Of a stretch of 64,000 nucleotides of DNA, positions 63,160 through 64,000 are shown in pieces. Source of the stretch: Gillisia lutea (lineage in GTDB: Bacteria; Bacteroidota; Bacteroidia; Flavobacteriales; Flavobacteriaceae); assembly GCF_021568705.1 (NCBI RefSeq), contig NZ_JAKGTH010000008.1:372001-436000 (forward strand), given 5' to 3'. Made by a program: the position numbers and the translations under genes. Numbering within the stretch: position 1 is the first letter of the stretch; each line of letters starts with the position of its first letter. Below the pieces are notes generated by a model, which worked only from the letters and a program-made list of their open reading frames with translations, searched no databases and was not told the DNA's origin.

Positions 63160-64000
63160 TTAAAGATTATCTAATTGGTTTGTTTTCTTATCGTCACTAA
63201 TAGTCCAAAAGAAACCAACAAAGAAAAACCTGTCTGCAGTTGGAGTAATTGCCTGCCTTCTAAAGTTACCATTAGAATCTGCTGAAGATGCATACTCGTA
63301 ACCATAGACATTTTTAGTTCCTAATACGTTCGACACAGAGAAATAAAGAATCTTCTGCTTACTTAAAAGGTAAGCCCAACTCAAGCTTAAGTTATTATAC
63401 GATTTGGTTTTAGAGCTCATAAATGAATCTTGATTGGGGTTGTTATAGGGCCTTCCAGAACTAAAAGTATTGGTAAGTCCTACCTGAGATCTTAAATTTG
63501 AAATCCAGTATTTAGTTACCATAGATAAGGTATGATTGGCCACAAAATTTGGAGTGGTTTGTACAGGATAGTTCTTAAATTTTCTTTCAGAATCTATATA
63601 AGAATAAGAAACCCAATATTCCAAATTCTTAATACTGGAACCATCTCTATAAAATACTTCCAACCCGCCGGCATATCCGTCTCCAGAATTTTGAAGAGCT
63701 GTTAAATAAGAATTCTCATTCCCGTTATAAGTAACTAGATCTCTGTATTTTTTATAATAAGCTTCTAATCTTAGGAACCTGTTATCTTTATTAAATTGAT
63801 AATTCACTATATAATGTGATGCTTTTTCAGATGATAGCTCTTCGTTGTATTTCAAATAATCTGCCTTAGGAGCTTGTGTGAAGTCGCCATATGCAAAGGA
63901 GAATTGTGAAGAATTACTCACTTTATAAGCCATAGAAAGTCTTGGAGAAATTCTGGTCTCGTCTAAATAGTCATTATATGATCCGCGCACTCCTAATTTA
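63160..64000 (-). CDS. TonB-dependent receptor, C-terminal part (runs off the right end)
   Basis: About 280 residues of an outer-membrane beta-barrel with alternating strand pattern (LGVRGSYNDYLDETRISPRL, SFAYGDFTQAPKADYLKYNEEL, KYWISNLRSQVGLTNTFSSG, LSLSWAYLLSKQKILYFSVS). The frame is open to the last base, so plug and N-terminus lie outside. Substrate unknown; no riboswitch visible in this part. The first gene of the apparent TPR-kinase-2TM-LytTR operon, or an upstream unit. Confidence 0.8.
   Translation of the reverse strand, partial: KLGVRGSYNDYLDETRISPRLSMAYKVSNSSQFSFAYGDFTQAPKADYLKYNEELSSEKASHYIVNYQFNKDNRFLRLEAYYKKYRDLVTYNGNENSYLTALQNSGDGYAGGLEVFYRDGSSIKNLEYWVSYSYIDSERKFKNYPVQTTPNFVANHTLSMVTKYWISNLRSQVGLTNTFSSGRPYNNPNQDSFMSSKTKSYNNLSLSWAYLLSKQKILYFSVSNVLGTKNVYGYEYASSADSNGNFRRQAITPTADRFFFVGFFWTISDDKKTNQLDNL

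Overview
This window reads as an AT-rich, gene-dense, syntenically quiet piece of a Bacteroidota chromosome, most likely a marine Flavobacteriaceae (Gramella/Zunongwangia/Salegentibacter type). That placement is an inference. It rests on TonB-dependent receptors, many lipoproteins, DUF4199 and 2TM-domain proteins, an ECF operon with a Spy-like third gene, a GlmU-like protein, L31 type B, and repeated TAnnTTTG -7 boxes (twice with a TTTG about 18-19 nt upstream). I see no rRNA, tRNA, CRISPR array, insertion sequence or prophage.

Layout. 1-6.3 kb: the tail of an S41 protease, then a vitamin B12 uptake locus. A BtuB-like receptor lies on the minus strand behind a cobalamin riboswitch, and a divergent BtuF-BtuC-BtuD importer has a btuD without a canonical start codon. 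6.3-10.6 kb: rmuC, a small membrane protein, a hotdog thioesterase, an SBF transporter, a DUF423 protein and a lipocalin-like lipoprotein. 10.7-20.6 kb: mostly housekeeping on the minus strand (carB, rpmH, lytic transglycosylase, mtaB, GlmU-like protein, rpmE2), with a TPR membrane protein, a thioredoxin-fold protein and a GNAT protein on plus. 20.8-25.9 kb: DUF4199, GT2, phosphohexomutase and an MsbA-type exporter, ended by a run of hairpins. 26.2-27.8 kb: an ECF sigma / membrane protein / Spy-like operon. 27.9-35.4 kb: a BNR lipoprotein, an RsmB-type methyltransferase, an endonuclease I lipoprotein and purL.

35.5-43.6 kb is a fatty-acid degradation block: acyl-CoA ligase, a MarR regulator behind a perfect 20-bp palindrome, HCDH/enoyl-CoA hydratase fusion, thiolase and acyl-CoA dehydrogenase. 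43.7-50.6 kb: an M43 lipoprotease, then a group suited to osmotic stress (MscS channel, GH15 hydrolase, OtsA-OtsB fusion, YtxH protein). 50.7-59.7 kb: M28 peptidase, Tex, a divergent App1-phosphatase/lipid-kinase pair, a hydrolase-OsmC fusion, Cu/Zn SOD and a second ECF/anti-sigma pair. 59.7-64 kb (minus): a TonB receptor tail, a TPR protein, a histidine kinase fused to a 2TM domain, a separate 2TM protein and a LytTR regulator, which look like one signalling operon.

Most genes are familiar families. The less ordinary signals are the btuD start, the palindrome at marR, the kinase-2TM fusion, the tandem motif in the first ECF operon, three successive hairpins after the exporter, and a hairpin directly in front of the thioredoxin-fold gene.
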